Assembly (NCBI RefSeq): GCF_000212415.1
Contig: NC_015500.1
Coordinates: 248,001-312,000 of the forward strand
Source: Treponema brennaborense DSM 12168
Lineage (GTDB): Bacteria; Spirochaetota; Spirochaetia; Treponematales; Treponemataceae
Length of the DNA: 64,000 nt
Direction: 5' to 3'
The notes beneath the pieces are model-generated. The model was not told where the DNA came from and ran no database searches. It was given only the letters and a program-made list of their open reading frames with translations. Of this stretch, positions 8,337 through 16,048 are shown piece after piece; the stretch's first letter is position 1, and each line of letters opens with the position of its first letter. Made by a program: the position numbers and the translations under genes.

Positions 8337-9098
8337 TTATAGCCGTGGAATTGAAACGGTCTGTACGCCGTACGAACCCGCCGCGACTTGGTATTTGTTG
8401 AAATAAATCGTCAGTTCGGTATCGGACACGGTGAATACCCGATAATTTTCCGGTACGGGCGCCGTTCCTTCGGCGATCATCTGAGCGGTGTACGGATCGG
8501 CGGCAACCGACCCATCGGAAGAAACCGGTCCATCGGCGGATTTAAAACGTTCGGTCAGCTGTGTCCGGCAGATTTCCGCAAGTCGGTCGAGCGTGGCGGG
8601 TGCAACAAAATCGGCAAGTACGTCCGTAAGCGCGGCTTCCGTATCGGTACGGACGTTCCAGGTAAAGGAGGCAAGCTGTACGAAACCGTTCGCGCCGCCG
8701 GTATAACTGTACGATTCAAGCAGACAGCTGATATAATCGGCGTCATTTTCGGCGAGTTTCCAGGTTTGGTTGAACGTGCAAAACGGCATTTCGATTTCTT
8801 TCAGCTGGTCGGGCGCGGCGGTTTCGAGCCGGGCGGCGGTGTTTTCCCGGGCGTCGCGGCTGAACTCGGTGAACCAGTCGTCGCCCGTTTGCAGTATGCG
8901 CCGATTTAACGCCTCCCGGCCGTCGAATACGGGAAGTTCCGTTTCGGCAAGGTATATATCCGTTTCCGCCTTATTGCGGATAACGGAAACTCCTTTCTGC
9001 GGATCTTTCGCGGACGCGCAGGAAGCCGATACTGATAACAGCAATCCGCACAGAATTGCCGTTTCGGCCGTTTTACGTAATATGGTTGCAGTTTTCAT
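8337..9098 (-). CDS. DUF3298/DUF4163 (RsiV-like) lipoprotein
   Basis: 253 residues. The signal segment ends at SASCAS, a plausible lipobox with Cys near residue 28. The rest has the DUF4163-DUF3298 layout: a beta-strand and long helix with repeated acidic residues, then YSYTGGANGFVQLASFTWN and a C-terminal DUF3298-like segment ending TELTIYFNKYQVAAGSYG. Related domains occur in the anti-sigma factor RsiV and in peptidoglycan-associated proteins; no sigma factor lies next to this gene. The start at 9098 follows TATAGT by 6 nt. Confidence 0.75.
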   Translation of the reverse strand: MKTATILRKTAETAILCGLLLSVSASCASAKDPQKGVSVIRNKAETDIYLAETELPVFDGREALNRRILQTGDDWFTEFSRDARENTAARLETAAPDQLKEIEMPFCTFNQTWKLAENDADYISCLLESYSYTGGANGFVQLASFTWNVRTDTEAALTDVLADFVAPATLDRLAEICRTQLTERFKSADGPVSSDGSVAADPYTAQMIAEGTAPVPENYRVFTVSDTELTIYFNKYQVAAGSYGVQTVSIPRL

Positions 9099-9104
9099 AA
9101 CGTA

Positions 9105-9133
9105 ACTATATCGCGTCGTATGATTATAGGCAA
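9105..9133 (-). promoter_or_regulatory. Putative promoter of the DUF3298 gene
   Basis: Leftward TTGCCT (9128-9133), 17-nt spacer, TATAGT (9105-9110), 6 nt to ATG 9098. No Shine-Dalgarno sequence. Confidence 0.5.
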
Positions 9134-9191
9134 GGATATTTGAATCATACAAATATCCGTAACGTTCGGAACGCGTGCTATTTACACAAAA

Positions 9192-9220
9192 TTGACTTCC
9201 GTGTATCTTGTATGTATCTT
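9192..9220 (+). promoter_or_regulatory. Putative promoter of the nfu-slyD operon
   Basis: TTGACT (9192-9197), 17 nt, TATCTT (9215-9220). The leader would be about 65 nt with a normal GAGGAG ribosome site, in contrast to the leaderless genes nearby. Confidence 0.4.
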
Positions 9221-9290
9221 TATAGTACGGAATGCGGCTGATTTATTCCGTGCGGTGTAAGAACATGAAACAATTTTGAGAGGAGCTTTT

Positions 9291-9521
9291 ATGACGCTTG
9301 AAGATAAAGTAAAAGACGCGCTTGATAAAATCCGGCCGCAGCTGCAGGCTGACGGCGGCGACTTGGAGTTTGTCAGCATGGAAGCGGGCGGTAAGGTTTT
9401 CGTAAAATTGACCGGCGCGTGCGGTAATTGTCCGATGGCTACGATGACGCTCAAACAGGGTGTCGAACGTTTTTTGAAAGATACTATTCCGGAAGTAACT
9501 GAAGTCCTTCAGACTTTCTGA
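9291..9521 (+). CDS. NifU C-terminal-like (Nfu) Fe-S scaffold
   Basis: 76 residues, essentially only the Nfu domain: LDKIRPQLQADGGDLEFV, then the cluster-binding CGNCP motif (CxxC) and a helix MATMTLKQGVERFL. Nfu proteins carry and deliver [4Fe-4S] clusters, as dimers bridged through the CxxC pair. Translation from ATG 9291 has a GAGGAG site; a longer frame to 9276 has none. slyD follows 32 nt later, so the two are likely one transcript serving metal-cofactor handling. Confidence 0.9.
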   Translation: MTLEDKVKDALDKIRPQLQADGGDLEFVSMEAGGKVFVKLTGACGNCPMATMTLKQGVERFLKDTIPEVTEVLQTF

Positions 9522-9553
9522 TGTTTGCGGATAGACTTTTTATAGGAGTTTGA

Positions 9554-10105
9554 ATGACGATAGCGAAAGACAAAGTGGTATCTATTGAATACACACTGAA
9601 AGATTCGGAAGGCGAGATTCTCGATTCGTCCGAAGGTATGGGACCGCTCGATTATATTCACGGTCACCAAAATCTGATTCCTGGTCTTGAACGGGAACTC
9701 GACGGCAAAAAAGCCGGCGACGAATTGTCCGTTACCGTGGAAGCTGCCGACGGATACGGTGAATACAATCAGGAACTCGTCGTAGAAGTTCCCAAATCGC
9801 AGTTTGAAGACGGCGTTACGATTGAAGAAGGTATGCAGTTTGAAGCATCAAGTCCCGACGGAAATCGCGTCGTTACGGTTATCGAAGTTACCGATGAAAA
9901 AGTAACGATTGACGCCAATCATCCGCTCGCCGGCGAAAAACTGTTTTTTACGGTAAAAATCACCGGCGTTCGCGACGCGACGGAAGAAGAACTCGCGCAC
10001 GGTCTGCATGAAGAATGCGGCTGCGGCTGCGGCGGTGATTGCGACGACGGCTGCGACGACGATTGCTGCGGCGGACACGATCACTGCGGCTGCGGCTGTC
10101 ACTGA
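9554..10105 (+). CDS. slyD: SlyD-like FKBP peptidyl-prolyl isomerase with metal-binding tail
   Basis: 183 residues. FKBP domain of the SlyD type (about 1-70 and 130-150): YTLKDSEGEILDSSEG, GPLDYIHGHQNLIPGLE, and the inserted chaperone flap (about 70-125). The last 35 residues are almost wholly Cys, His, Gly, Asp and Glu, beginning at HGLHEECGCGCG, and form a metal-binding tail. In E. coli SlyD such a tail binds nickel and assists hydrogenase maturation, which is notable because this window also holds a hydrogenase-like sensor. That sensor is of the [FeFe] type and needs no nickel, so a direct link is speculative. Confidence 0.9.
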   Translation: MTIAKDKVVSIEYTLKDSEGEILDSSEGMGPLDYIHGHQNLIPGLERELDGKKAGDELSVTVEAADGYGEYNQELVVEVPKSQFEDGVTIEEGMQFEASSPDGNRVVTVIEVTDEKVTIDANHPLAGEKLFFTVKITGVRDATEEELAHGLHEECGCGCGGDCDDGCDDDCCGGHDHCGCGCH

Positions 10106-10122
10106 TTTTCGGAACGCCGTAT

Positions 10123-10737
10123 TCAGGCGGACGGGGGCGAAACGGCTCCCGCCGTCCGCAGTGCGGCGGCCAGATTTTTTGCGTTCACGTCTTTGGACAC
10201 CGCCTCCGGCGTCCAAGTTAGGTCGGCGATTTTACCGTATAGCGCCGTCCGTTCCTTATAAAATTCACTGAAACAGTTTCGTACGTCCTGCTCCGTCGCG
10301 GGATTTTTGCACGCGATATAGGCGGGCAGATTTCGCATGGTACCGTTCTCAAAGACGATTTCCGCCGCGATCCGGTCTGCGGCGAGCCGTTCGCCGATAT
10401 CGAGAAAAACGAATATGCCGAACGTGTGTAAAATATCGAGCGCGCCCGTATTGCCGCAGATGCCGCCGCCGGTTGCGATGACGGCGGAAACCGTTTCCGC
10501 ATATTTGTATTGTGCGGCGGAAAGTGTTTCCGCAAGAAACCGGCACGCGGCGGTTTCCGAAAAGGCGAACGCCTCGGCGCCGTTTTCCGTGTAGATTTCA
10601 CGGGCGCTTCTGCCGGTCAGTTCGCGGATAACTGCGTCCGTGTCGTAAAACGGGCAGTTCAGCTCCTGTGCCAAGAGTCTGCCGAGTGCGGATTTTCCGC
10701 AGTGCTTTATACCGGTTAAAACGATCGCTTTATTCAT
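10123..10737 (-). CDS. Shikimate kinase-like P-loop protein
   Basis: 204 residues with the shikimate-kinase plan: P-loop GIKHCGKSALG (9-19), Asp in YDTD (residues 32/34 region, binds shikimate), helix ELTGRSAREIYTENGAEAF, the GGG turn in IATGGGICG, and the C-terminal ERTALYGKIAD. Shikimate kinase phosphorylates the 3-OH of shikimate in the aromatic pathway. Oddly, the family Arg58 that contacts shikimate is Ala here (AEAFAF rather than ..FR), so activity on shikimate is not certain. Its start lies 6 nt after TATAAT; it is divergent from the PrsW-like gene and convergent with slyD. Confidence 0.75.
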   Translation of the reverse strand: MNKAIVLTGIKHCGKSALGRLLAQELNCPFYDTDAVIRELTGRSAREIYTENGAEAFAFSETAACRFLAETLSAAQYKYAETVSAVIATGGGICGNTGALDILHTFGIFVFLDIGERLAADRIAAEIVFENGTMRNLPAYIACKNPATEQDVRNCFSEFYKERTALYGKIADLTWTPEAVSKDVNAKNLAAALRTAGAVSPPSA

Positions 10738-10743
10738 TCCCCG

Positions 10744-10795
10744 ATTATAACTTGCCGCCGGAACTGTTGCAACAGGCAAATTTTTCGGATATGCT
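10744..10795. promoter_or_regulatory. Divergent promoters sharing one palindromic -35 hexamer
   Basis: TTGCAA at 10767-10772 is its own reverse complement. Rightward: 17-nt spacer, TATGCT (10790-10795), 7 nt, ATG 10803. Leftward: 17-nt spacer, TATAAT (10744-10749 on the complement), 6 nt, ATG 10737. Both messages would be leaderless and polymerase could occupy only one side at a time. Confidence 0.6.
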
Positions 10796-10802
10796 GTACG
10801 GT

Positions 10803-11441
10803 ATGAATTTATATGTGTCGCTCTTGCTCTGCTTCGTTCCGTTGATTGCATTTTTTATCATTTTCTGCGCGGCCGTTCCCGGATTCAAAATGCGGTACGG
10901 AATTTGGGCGGCGCTGCTCGGTTTGCTGTCCGTGATTCCGATTGCGTTCGTGCAGTTTTTCGTGCTGAGCCTGCCGGTGTTCACTGCGAACACGCTCGCC
11001 GCCGTATTGATCACCGCGCTGATCTTTAACGGATTGATAGAAGAAAGTATCAAGATGCTCTGCATGCTGTTTCTTCCGGCAAAAAAAACGCCGTTTTCGG
11101 TTTTTTTTACGATGGCACTGTTGTGCGGCCTTTCGCTCGGCTGTTTTGAAGCCGTTATTTATCTTATCGCCGGTTATCACCAGATCGGGCTGCGGCTCGT
11201 AACGGCGGTTATTATTCACATGCTGTGCGCGGGACTTTCCGGCGTGTACGTCTGGTCGTTCCGCAAAAAACGGACCCGGACGCTGCCGTTCGTGTACGCG
11301 GCGGCGCTGCACGGAATTTATAATTTTTTTGCGGGATTCAGCGGCGGATATCGATGGTTTGCGGTTATCGCGATTTTATTCGCCGCAGTCGAGTGCCGAA
11401 TTTGGTATACGAAAACGCTTTCAGCCCAAAACGGTACATAA
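10803..11441 (+). CDS. PrsW-family intramembrane metalloprotease-like protein
   Basis: 212 residues, seven or eight predicted membrane helices. The motifs of PrsW-type proteins are present in order: EESIKM near residue 82 (EExxK-like), a Glu in GLSLGCFEAVIYL, His in VIIHMLCAG, and HGIYNFF. PrsW cleaves anti-sigma factors in Bacillus; related Glu/His membrane proteases have varied targets. The start at 10803 follows TATGCT by 7 nt; an ATG at 10791 overlaps the -10 box. The 3' end overlaps the convergent GGDEF gene by 77 nt in the current reading. Confidence 0.75.
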   Translation: MNLYVSLLLCFVPLIAFFIIFCAAVPGFKMRYGIWAALLGLLSVIPIAFVQFFVLSLPVFTANTLAAVLITALIFNGLIEESIKMLCMLFLPAKKTPFSVFFTMALLCGLSLGCFEAVIYLIAGYHQIGLRLVTAVIIHMLCAGLSGVYVWSFRKKRTRTLPFVYAAALHGIYNFFAGFSGGYRWFAVIAILFAAVECRIWYTKTLSAQNGT

Positions 11442-13788
11442 AAGCGGCACCGTTACATTTTATAGAGCGGAATGACGGGGGGGGGGGGTACTCGAAGCTG
11501 TAAACGGCAGCTTGATTTTTACCCTTACGTTTCGCGTCGTAAAGAGCGCTGTCTGCGCAGGAATACAATTGTACAAACGTTTCACCGTTTTCCGGTGCGA
11601 ACGCGATGCCGATGCTTGCCGAAATAAGGTGTTCGGGGATTCCGTCGAACGTAAGCGACCAAAGCCGGCTGCAGATTCTTTCCATAAGCTGTTCGATCGA
11701 TTTTTTGGACGGCAGTTCCCTGATAAAGCCGATAAATTCATCTCCGCCGAGTCTGCCGATAAGATCGTATTTTCTTGAAAAAGCGTTCAATTCGTCCGCG
11801 ACGGCGATGAGCACGTCGTCTCCGGTCTGATGACCGTATTCGTCGTTGATATTTTTGAAATTGTCCAAATCCAGAATGAAAAGTGCGCACAATTCCCGCT
11901 GTTCGTCTATATGCGACAAAACGTTTTCTATCTTCATTTCAAGCGTCGCACGATTGTACAGTTTCGTAAGCGGATCGCGTTCCGCTTCAAATTTGAGCCG
12001 TTGTTCCTTGCGCGTCTGCGAATCGATATTTTTGGTATAGACGAAAACGAGTAAATCTTCGGTTACGGGATCTTCCACCAGATTGATGATACTCGCGTAC
12101 CAATTTCCGCGGAATATGTATTTTTCCTGTATCTGCGAAGTTCCGTTCCGATATAGCGTGATCAGCGTATCCGGTTCGATCAGGTGCTGCATGGTCGTCC
12201 GTTTTTCTTCAGGTGATATGTCTTTGCAGGCGTCTTCGATTATTTTTTTCGTATAAGGGGTGTCGGTGAGCGGCGGAATCGTGAAAACGGCTTTTCCGTT
12301 GCTGATGACCGACAGTATCGTTTTTCGGGAAAGGTTGACCGACCAGCAGGTTTCATATTCGGCAAGCATCGTGTTCCTGAACTGTTCTTCCTGTGCGTAG
12401 CGGATTGCAGTCTGTTTTATTTCCGTAATGTCTTTTACGGTACCGATGATTGCTGTCGGCTTGTCTTTTTCATTCGTGATGGCCGACAGCGTGAGCCGGT
12501 ACCACGCAGCGGGGCTTAACTCGTCGCCGTCGGTTATGTCGCAAAAAACGGGTTTGCCGGTTTGCCGTACGGTATGAAACACTTCGCAGAACTGTTTTTT
12601 TTGTTTTACGGGAATATCGTTGTCCGCATCAAGAGCGGCGGAAGACTTCGTGTGCAGGGCGGGCAATAATCTGATACTCGGCTGTGTCGTGTGCAGAACG
12701 GAAAAACGGTCTTCCGCGACGTCGTATTCAAAGATGGAAATTTGAGTTTGCGATACGGCCATGTTGAGAATCTGCGCCGATTTCTGTGCCGTGAACAAAG
12801 ATGCTTTCAGAAACGCTTTGCTTCGATGATAGCGGTACGCAATAAGGAACGCGATGATCATAAACGCTGAGATCAGCTGAATCGCCAGGATGATGCTTTT
12901 GTGCTGCAGCCGCGCCGCATATATACCGACGGTGTTTTCGGGAATCGCGGTCAGAATGTACCAATCGTTGATACCGATGGGCGCGTACGCACACGTTTTC
13001 ATTTTGCCGGTACCGGTTTTAATATGCAGAATGCCTTTTTTATTGTCCGCCATACCGATGCGCAGTTCGGTTATTTGATCCTGCGGATAGTGTATGCCTT
13101 CCAAATACGTAAAAAACGATTTTGAAAACAGTTTTTTCTGCGGCATTCCGCTTGAAGCGATGTTGATGCCGTCTTTAGTCATGATGTTGATCGTTCCCTG
13201 CTGATTGAAAACGGAAAACTGCAGCAGTTTGCTGATCGTTTCGGCTAAAAAAATTCCGTATATACAGCCGTTGACCGTGTTGCCGTCCGTGATCGGTGCG
13301 TAAACGTAGCAAACCTGTTCTCCCGTGGCGGGATCTTTGAGAAACGTACTGACGGATGTTTTACCCGGTTCCAACTTCGAGAAAAAATATTCCGATACGC
13401 TGCCGCTGGCTACGAATTGATTTTTAATGTTGTAGATGTTGCGGTCCGTATCGAGTACGTAAATATAATCGAAATCACTGTTTTCTTTGAGCAGCTGCAG
13501 GTATGTCTGTTTATTCCGGATGTCGGCAACGCAGTGAAGCAGCTGCGAAGCGTACGCTATCTGCCGCACGCTGTTTTTGAATTTGATATTGATAATATCG
13601 ATTTCCTGCTGGGTGATTTTTTCAAGATATTCGTCTATAAGACGGGACGTGCTGTTGTATGCAGCACTGATGTAATCGAATATTCCGAGAAAGATGATAA
13701 ACCCTGATATGCAGATACCGGCGGCGAATATTTGCCACGTTTTCTGATAAGGCAATAAGAGCCGGTCTTTATGTTTTTTTAGTTTCAT
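11365..13788 (-). CDS. Membrane diguanylate cyclase with periplasmic Cache and PAS-like domains
   Basis: 807 residues as read. Membrane segments near residues 20-40 and 300-325 flank a periplasmic dCache-like sensor; a PAS-like region follows (about 350-480; it ends in IIGTVKDITEIKQTA), then a second degenerate PAS-like part, then GGDEF (about 600-760). The GGDEF core is intact (RLGGDEF), with the metal Asp in FILDLDNFKNIND and an allosteric-site RxxD not obvious. It should make c-di-GMP in response to an external ligand. The coding sequence reads through a 12-base C tract (11477-11488) that adds about 40 atypical residues (after YSFEY) and causes overlap with the PrsW gene; one base fewer or more would end the protein within 12 residues. 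Start ATG 13788 has an AAGG site. Confidence 0.88.
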   Translation of the reverse strand: MKLKKHKDRLLLPYQKTWQIFAAGICISGFIIFLGIFDYISAAYNSTSRLIDEYLEKITQQEIDIINIKFKNSVRQIAYASQLLHCVADIRNKQTYLQLLKENSDFDYIYVLDTDRNIYNIKNQFVASGSVSEYFFSKLEPGKTSVSTFLKDPATGEQVCYVYAPITDGNTVNGCIYGIFLAETISKLLQFSVFNQQGTINIMTKDGINIASSGMPQKKLFSKSFFTYLEGIHYPQDQITELRIGMADNKKGILHIKTGTGKMKTCAYAPIGINDWYILTAIPENTVGIYAARLQHKSIILAIQLISAFMIIAFLIAYRYHRSKAFLKASLFTAQKSAQILNMAVSQTQISIFEYDVAEDRFSVLHTTQPSIRLLPALHTKSSAALDADNDIPVKQKKQFCEVFHTVRQTGKPVFCDITDGDELSPAAWYRLTLSAITNEKDKPTAIIGTVKDITEIKQTAIRYAQEEQFRNTMLAEYETCWSVNLSRKTILSVISNGKAVFTIPPLTDTPYTKKIIEDACKDISPEEKRTTMQHLIEPDTLITLYRNGTSQIQEKYIFRGNWYASIINLVEDPVTEDLLVFVYTKNIDSQTRKEQRLKFEAERDPLTKLYNRATLEMKIENVLSHIDEQRELCALFILDLDNFKNINDEYGHQTGDDVLIAVADELNAFSRKYDLIGRLGGDEFIGFIRELPSKKSIEQLMERICSRLWSLTFDGIPEHLISASIGIAFAPENGETFVQLYSCADSALYDAKRKGKNQAAVYSFEYPPPPSFRSIKCNGAAFMYRFGLKAFSYTKFGTRLRRIKSR
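11477..11488. repeat. 12-base G/C homopolymer in the 3' end of the GGDEF gene
   Basis: Twelve G on the given strand (C on the coding strand). Tract length decides which of three C-termini is made: 12 gives a long tail, 11 ends at PPPRHSAL, 13 ends at PPPPVIPLYKM. Confidence 0.9.
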
Positions 13789-13805
13789 CCGATGACCTTG
13801 ACAGT

Positions 13806-13834
13806 ATGATAACATAGTTCACTTGAAATGGCAA
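13806..13834 (-). promoter_or_regulatory. Putative promoter of the GGDEF gene
   Basis: Leftward TTGCCA (13829-13834), 17 nt, TATCAT (13806-13811), about 10 nt of leader and an AAGG site before ATG 13788. Confidence 0.45.
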
Positions 13835-13864
13835 TAAATTGTTATAGTAGTATGTTGAACATAT

Positions 13865-14512
13865 TCAAATATCCTGCCCGTCGAATTCGGCGGCGGATTT
13901 TTTATAAGCCGCCGCGGTCAGCAAACCGTACAAAATACAGGAACCTGCCAAGACCGCAGTTTTGACGGATGCGTACAGCGGATCCGGCGTGTCGAGCCGG
14001 TCCCTGACGAACGGCACGGTATGCGTGCAGACTTCCAGTACGGCGCTCATCAAAAAAAATACGCTTGTCGCCGCGACGAACGACGTACCGACTTTCGCAA
14101 CGTTTTTATAATAACGGGTAAAAAATATCAGATTGAAAATACCGTATAATAGGAAGGCTTCCGCCAATAATACGATGTTCGCGTCCATGCCGACGAGGTT
14201 GCCCGCCGGATTCGTTTTTCGGCTTAAAATCATGCACGGAACAACCAGCAGTATTTGGAGCAGCTGCAGCGTAACGGCAAACGCGAACCGCCCCGTTACG
14301 ATATCCTTTTTGGCGATCGGCAGCGTCAGCGAATACGCAACGTCGTTGTTTTCGCGGCCGAGCAGACAGGTAAAAAATACGGCGAGCGTCGTGTAGAAAA
14401 AAACGACGGCGTACGGATAGTTCGGTACGAGCACCAGGGCAGATAAAATTAAACTGACGGGCGCGGTCGGATGCATGGAAAGCAGTATTTCCTTTTTGAG
14501 CAGTTTCAGCAT
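13865..14512 (-). CDS. ABC-2 type permease
   Basis: 215 residues with about six hydrophobic helices and no ATPase motifs. The first part (MLKLLKKEILLSMHPTAP, then a TM segment) and the cytosolic TLPIAKKDIVTGRF segment resemble ABC-2 permeases of the YtrC/YhcI sort, where enzymes or antibiotics are pumped by a two-gene transporter. It follows the ATPase gene by 81 nt and is the third gene of an AbrB-ATPase-permease operon. The substrate is unknown; roles in antimicrobial-peptide or cell-wall stress response are typical of such pairs. Confidence 0.8.
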   Translation of the reverse strand: MLKLLKKEILLSMHPTAPVSLILSALVLVPNYPYAVVFFYTTLAVFFTCLLGRENNDVAYSLTLPIAKKDIVTGRFAFAVTLQLLQILLVVPCMILSRKTNPAGNLVGMDANIVLLAEAFLLYGIFNLIFFTRYYKNVAKVGTSFVAATSVFFLMSAVLEVCTHTVPFVRDRLDTPDPLYASVKTAVLAGSCILYGLLTAAAYKKSAAEFDGQDI

Positions 14513-14593
14513 GATAGTCTCCTGTTAAAAAGTCGGCGCGCCCTTTTCTGCCGTAAAACGCAGCTTCCGGCGGCGCAGGGTAACCGGGCCGGT

Positions 14594-15445
14594 TCAGGGC
14601 GCGGGTTGTTTTTCCAGATGAATCATAACGGATTCCAGATCCGCCGCGGCGGCGGTGATGCCGGGAATTTCCGGCGCGCCGGTGCGTATCAGCGCGGTGT
14701 ATCCGGTTTTGCTGCGGCTTATACCGATCAAATGTTCCTTTTGGGCGGCAGTCAGCCGGATATCGGGCTCGGCAAACGAAACCGTTTTATACATACCGAC
14801 GAAGGCCCGCAGCTCCGATTCGGCCAGAATACGGCCGTTTTTTATATAAATGATGTTGTCCGCACATTTATCCAAGTCCGAAGTTATGTGCGTGGAAAAT
14901 AATACGGATTTTCCCTCGTCGCAGAGATCCATGAAAATGTCGAGCAATTCGTCGCGTGACACCGGGTCGAGGCCGCTCGTCGGTTCGTCCAAAACGAACA
15001 ATTCCGCGTTGTGTGAAAGCGCGAGCGTGAGCGCATATTTTATTTTCATTCCGGCTGAAAGCTGCGACGGCGTTTTATTTTCGTCGAGGTTGAACGCGCG
15101 CATATATTCGGCGTACGCCGTTTCATCCCAGCCGCGGTAAAACGATCGGGTTACCGCCGTAATATGTTTGATTTTTTTCTTGGGATAGTACGTCATGCCG
15201 CTTGAAACGAAACCGACTTTCTGCTTTATGTCGAGTTCGTGTTCCGAAACGTTTTTGCCGAAAAAGGTGATCGTTCCCGCGTCGGGATGCACGAAATGCA
15301 GCAGTGAATTGAGCGTCGTTGATTTTCCGGCACCGTTGCGGCCGATGAAGCCGGTGATTTTCCCTTTTTCAAGGGAAAACGATACGTCGCTCAGCGCGAA
15401 TCCCGGATACGATTTGCACAGGCCGGTTACTTCAAGTACGTTCAC
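14594..15445 (-). CDS. ABC transporter ATP-binding protein (YtrB type)
   Basis: 283 residues, one ABC ATPase: Walker A GRNGAGKST near residue 37, Q-loop, signature LSAGMKIKYALTLAL, Walker B LFVLDEPTSGLD, switch His in STHITSDL. After the NBD a 70-residue C-terminal domain, as in YtrB-like ATPases, is present. It starts with GTG at 15445 (GGAGGA site upstream) and overlaps the AbrB-like gene by 14 nt, which indicates translational coupling. It should power the permease encoded next. Confidence 0.88.
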   Translation of the reverse strand: MNVLEVTGLCKSYPGFALSDVSFSLEKGKITGFIGRNGAGKSTTLNSLLHFVHPDAGTITFFGKNVSEHELDIKQKVGFVSSGMTYYPKKKIKHITAVTRSFYRGWDETAYAEYMRAFNLDENKTPSQLSAGMKIKYALTLALSHNAELFVLDEPTSGLDPVSRDELLDIFMDLCDEGKSVLFSTHITSDLDKCADNIIYIKNGRILAESELRAFVGMYKTVSFAEPDIRLTAAQKEHLIGISRSKTGYTALIRTGAPEIPGITAAAADLESVMIHLEKQPAP

Positions 15446-15683
15446 GATCGGCGTCCTCCTCCAATGCGGCGCTGCCGGAGCTGCCGAATATGGTTTCCGT
15501 CAGTTTTGCAAACATCGCTTTCGGCGGAATGGCGATACCCTGTTTTTCATCTCCGAGCAAAAGCAGCGTGTCTCCCGGCTTGATGCCGAAAATTTCCCGC
15601 GCTTCTTTGGGGATAACGAATTGCCCTTTTTCTCCCACTTTGACGATCCAGGCGTGTTTCCCGGGCGGCGGTGTGTTGTTCAT
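15432..15683 (-). CDS. AbrB/MazE/SpoVT-fold DNA-binding protein
   Basis: 83 residues with a swapped-hairpin AbrB domain: IVKVGEKGQFVIPKEARE, FGIKPGDTLLLLGDE. These are dimeric beta-barrel DNA binders. A C-terminal acidic tail follows. The gene heads the ABC operon where relatives of this transporter have a GntR regulator, so it is probably the autoregulator. A 15-bp inverted repeat lies 35 nt upstream. Start ATG 15683 has an AAGGAA site. Confidence 0.85.
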   Translation of the reverse strand: MNNTPPPGKHAWIVKVGEKGQFVIPKEAREIFGIKPGDTLLLLGDEKQGIAIPPKAMFAKLTETIFGSSGSAALEEDADRERT

Positions 15684-15717
15684 ACGGCGTTCCTTTTATT
15701 TAGGTGTGAAAAGTATG

Positions 15718-15732
15718 ATTTGTATGACAAAT
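15718..15732. promoter_or_regulatory. Candidate operator of the AbrB-ABC operon
   Basis: ATTTGT-ATG-ACAAAT: six-bp arms, three-base centre, 35-49 nt upstream of the AbrB-like start. Only position and symmetry support it. Confidence 0.3.
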
Positions 15733-15754
15733 ATGCGCGCGGATCCGGAAAATG

Positions 15755-16048
15755 TCAAGTGCCGGCATCAGAGCTTGCGTCCGCAGTTATGTACTCGTAC
15801 GTTTCGGAACAGAGCTTTTTGATGGCGCCGGCCTCCCACCCGATAATCAAATGTACTTCGTTTCGGCGTTCGATAATTCCTTTTACTCCGGGTAACTGCA
15901 AAAGCGTGTTTTTATCTATCCGCACATCGTTTTTCATTTTTACGCGCAGTCGGGTAGCGCAGTTCGTTATTTCCATGATGTTTTCCATTTTGCCGAGTGA
16001 TTTGAAAAACAATTGGCAGGTCGTTTTTGTCCAGACGGAAGAGGTCAC
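15755..16048 (-). CDS. Stand-alone PTS EIIB domain, glucose/beta-glucoside type
   Basis: 97 residues comprising one EIIB domain: LFFKSLGKMENIMEITNCATRLRVKM, with the phosphorylated cysteine in NCATRLR (near residue 28), and LLQLPGVKGIIERRNEVHLIIG. It begins with GTG (16048) that overlaps the Enzyme I stop as GTGA, with AAGGAGT upstream, so it is translationally coupled and is the last gene of the beta-glucoside operon. No EIIC is attached. It could replace or supplement the EIIB of the broken EIIBCA, or phosphorylate another target. Confidence 0.8.
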   Translation of the reverse strand: MTSSVWTKTTCQLFFKSLGKMENIMEITNCATRLRVKMKNDVRIDKNTLLQLPGVKGIIERRNEVHLIIGWEAGAIKKLCSETYEYITADASSDAGT

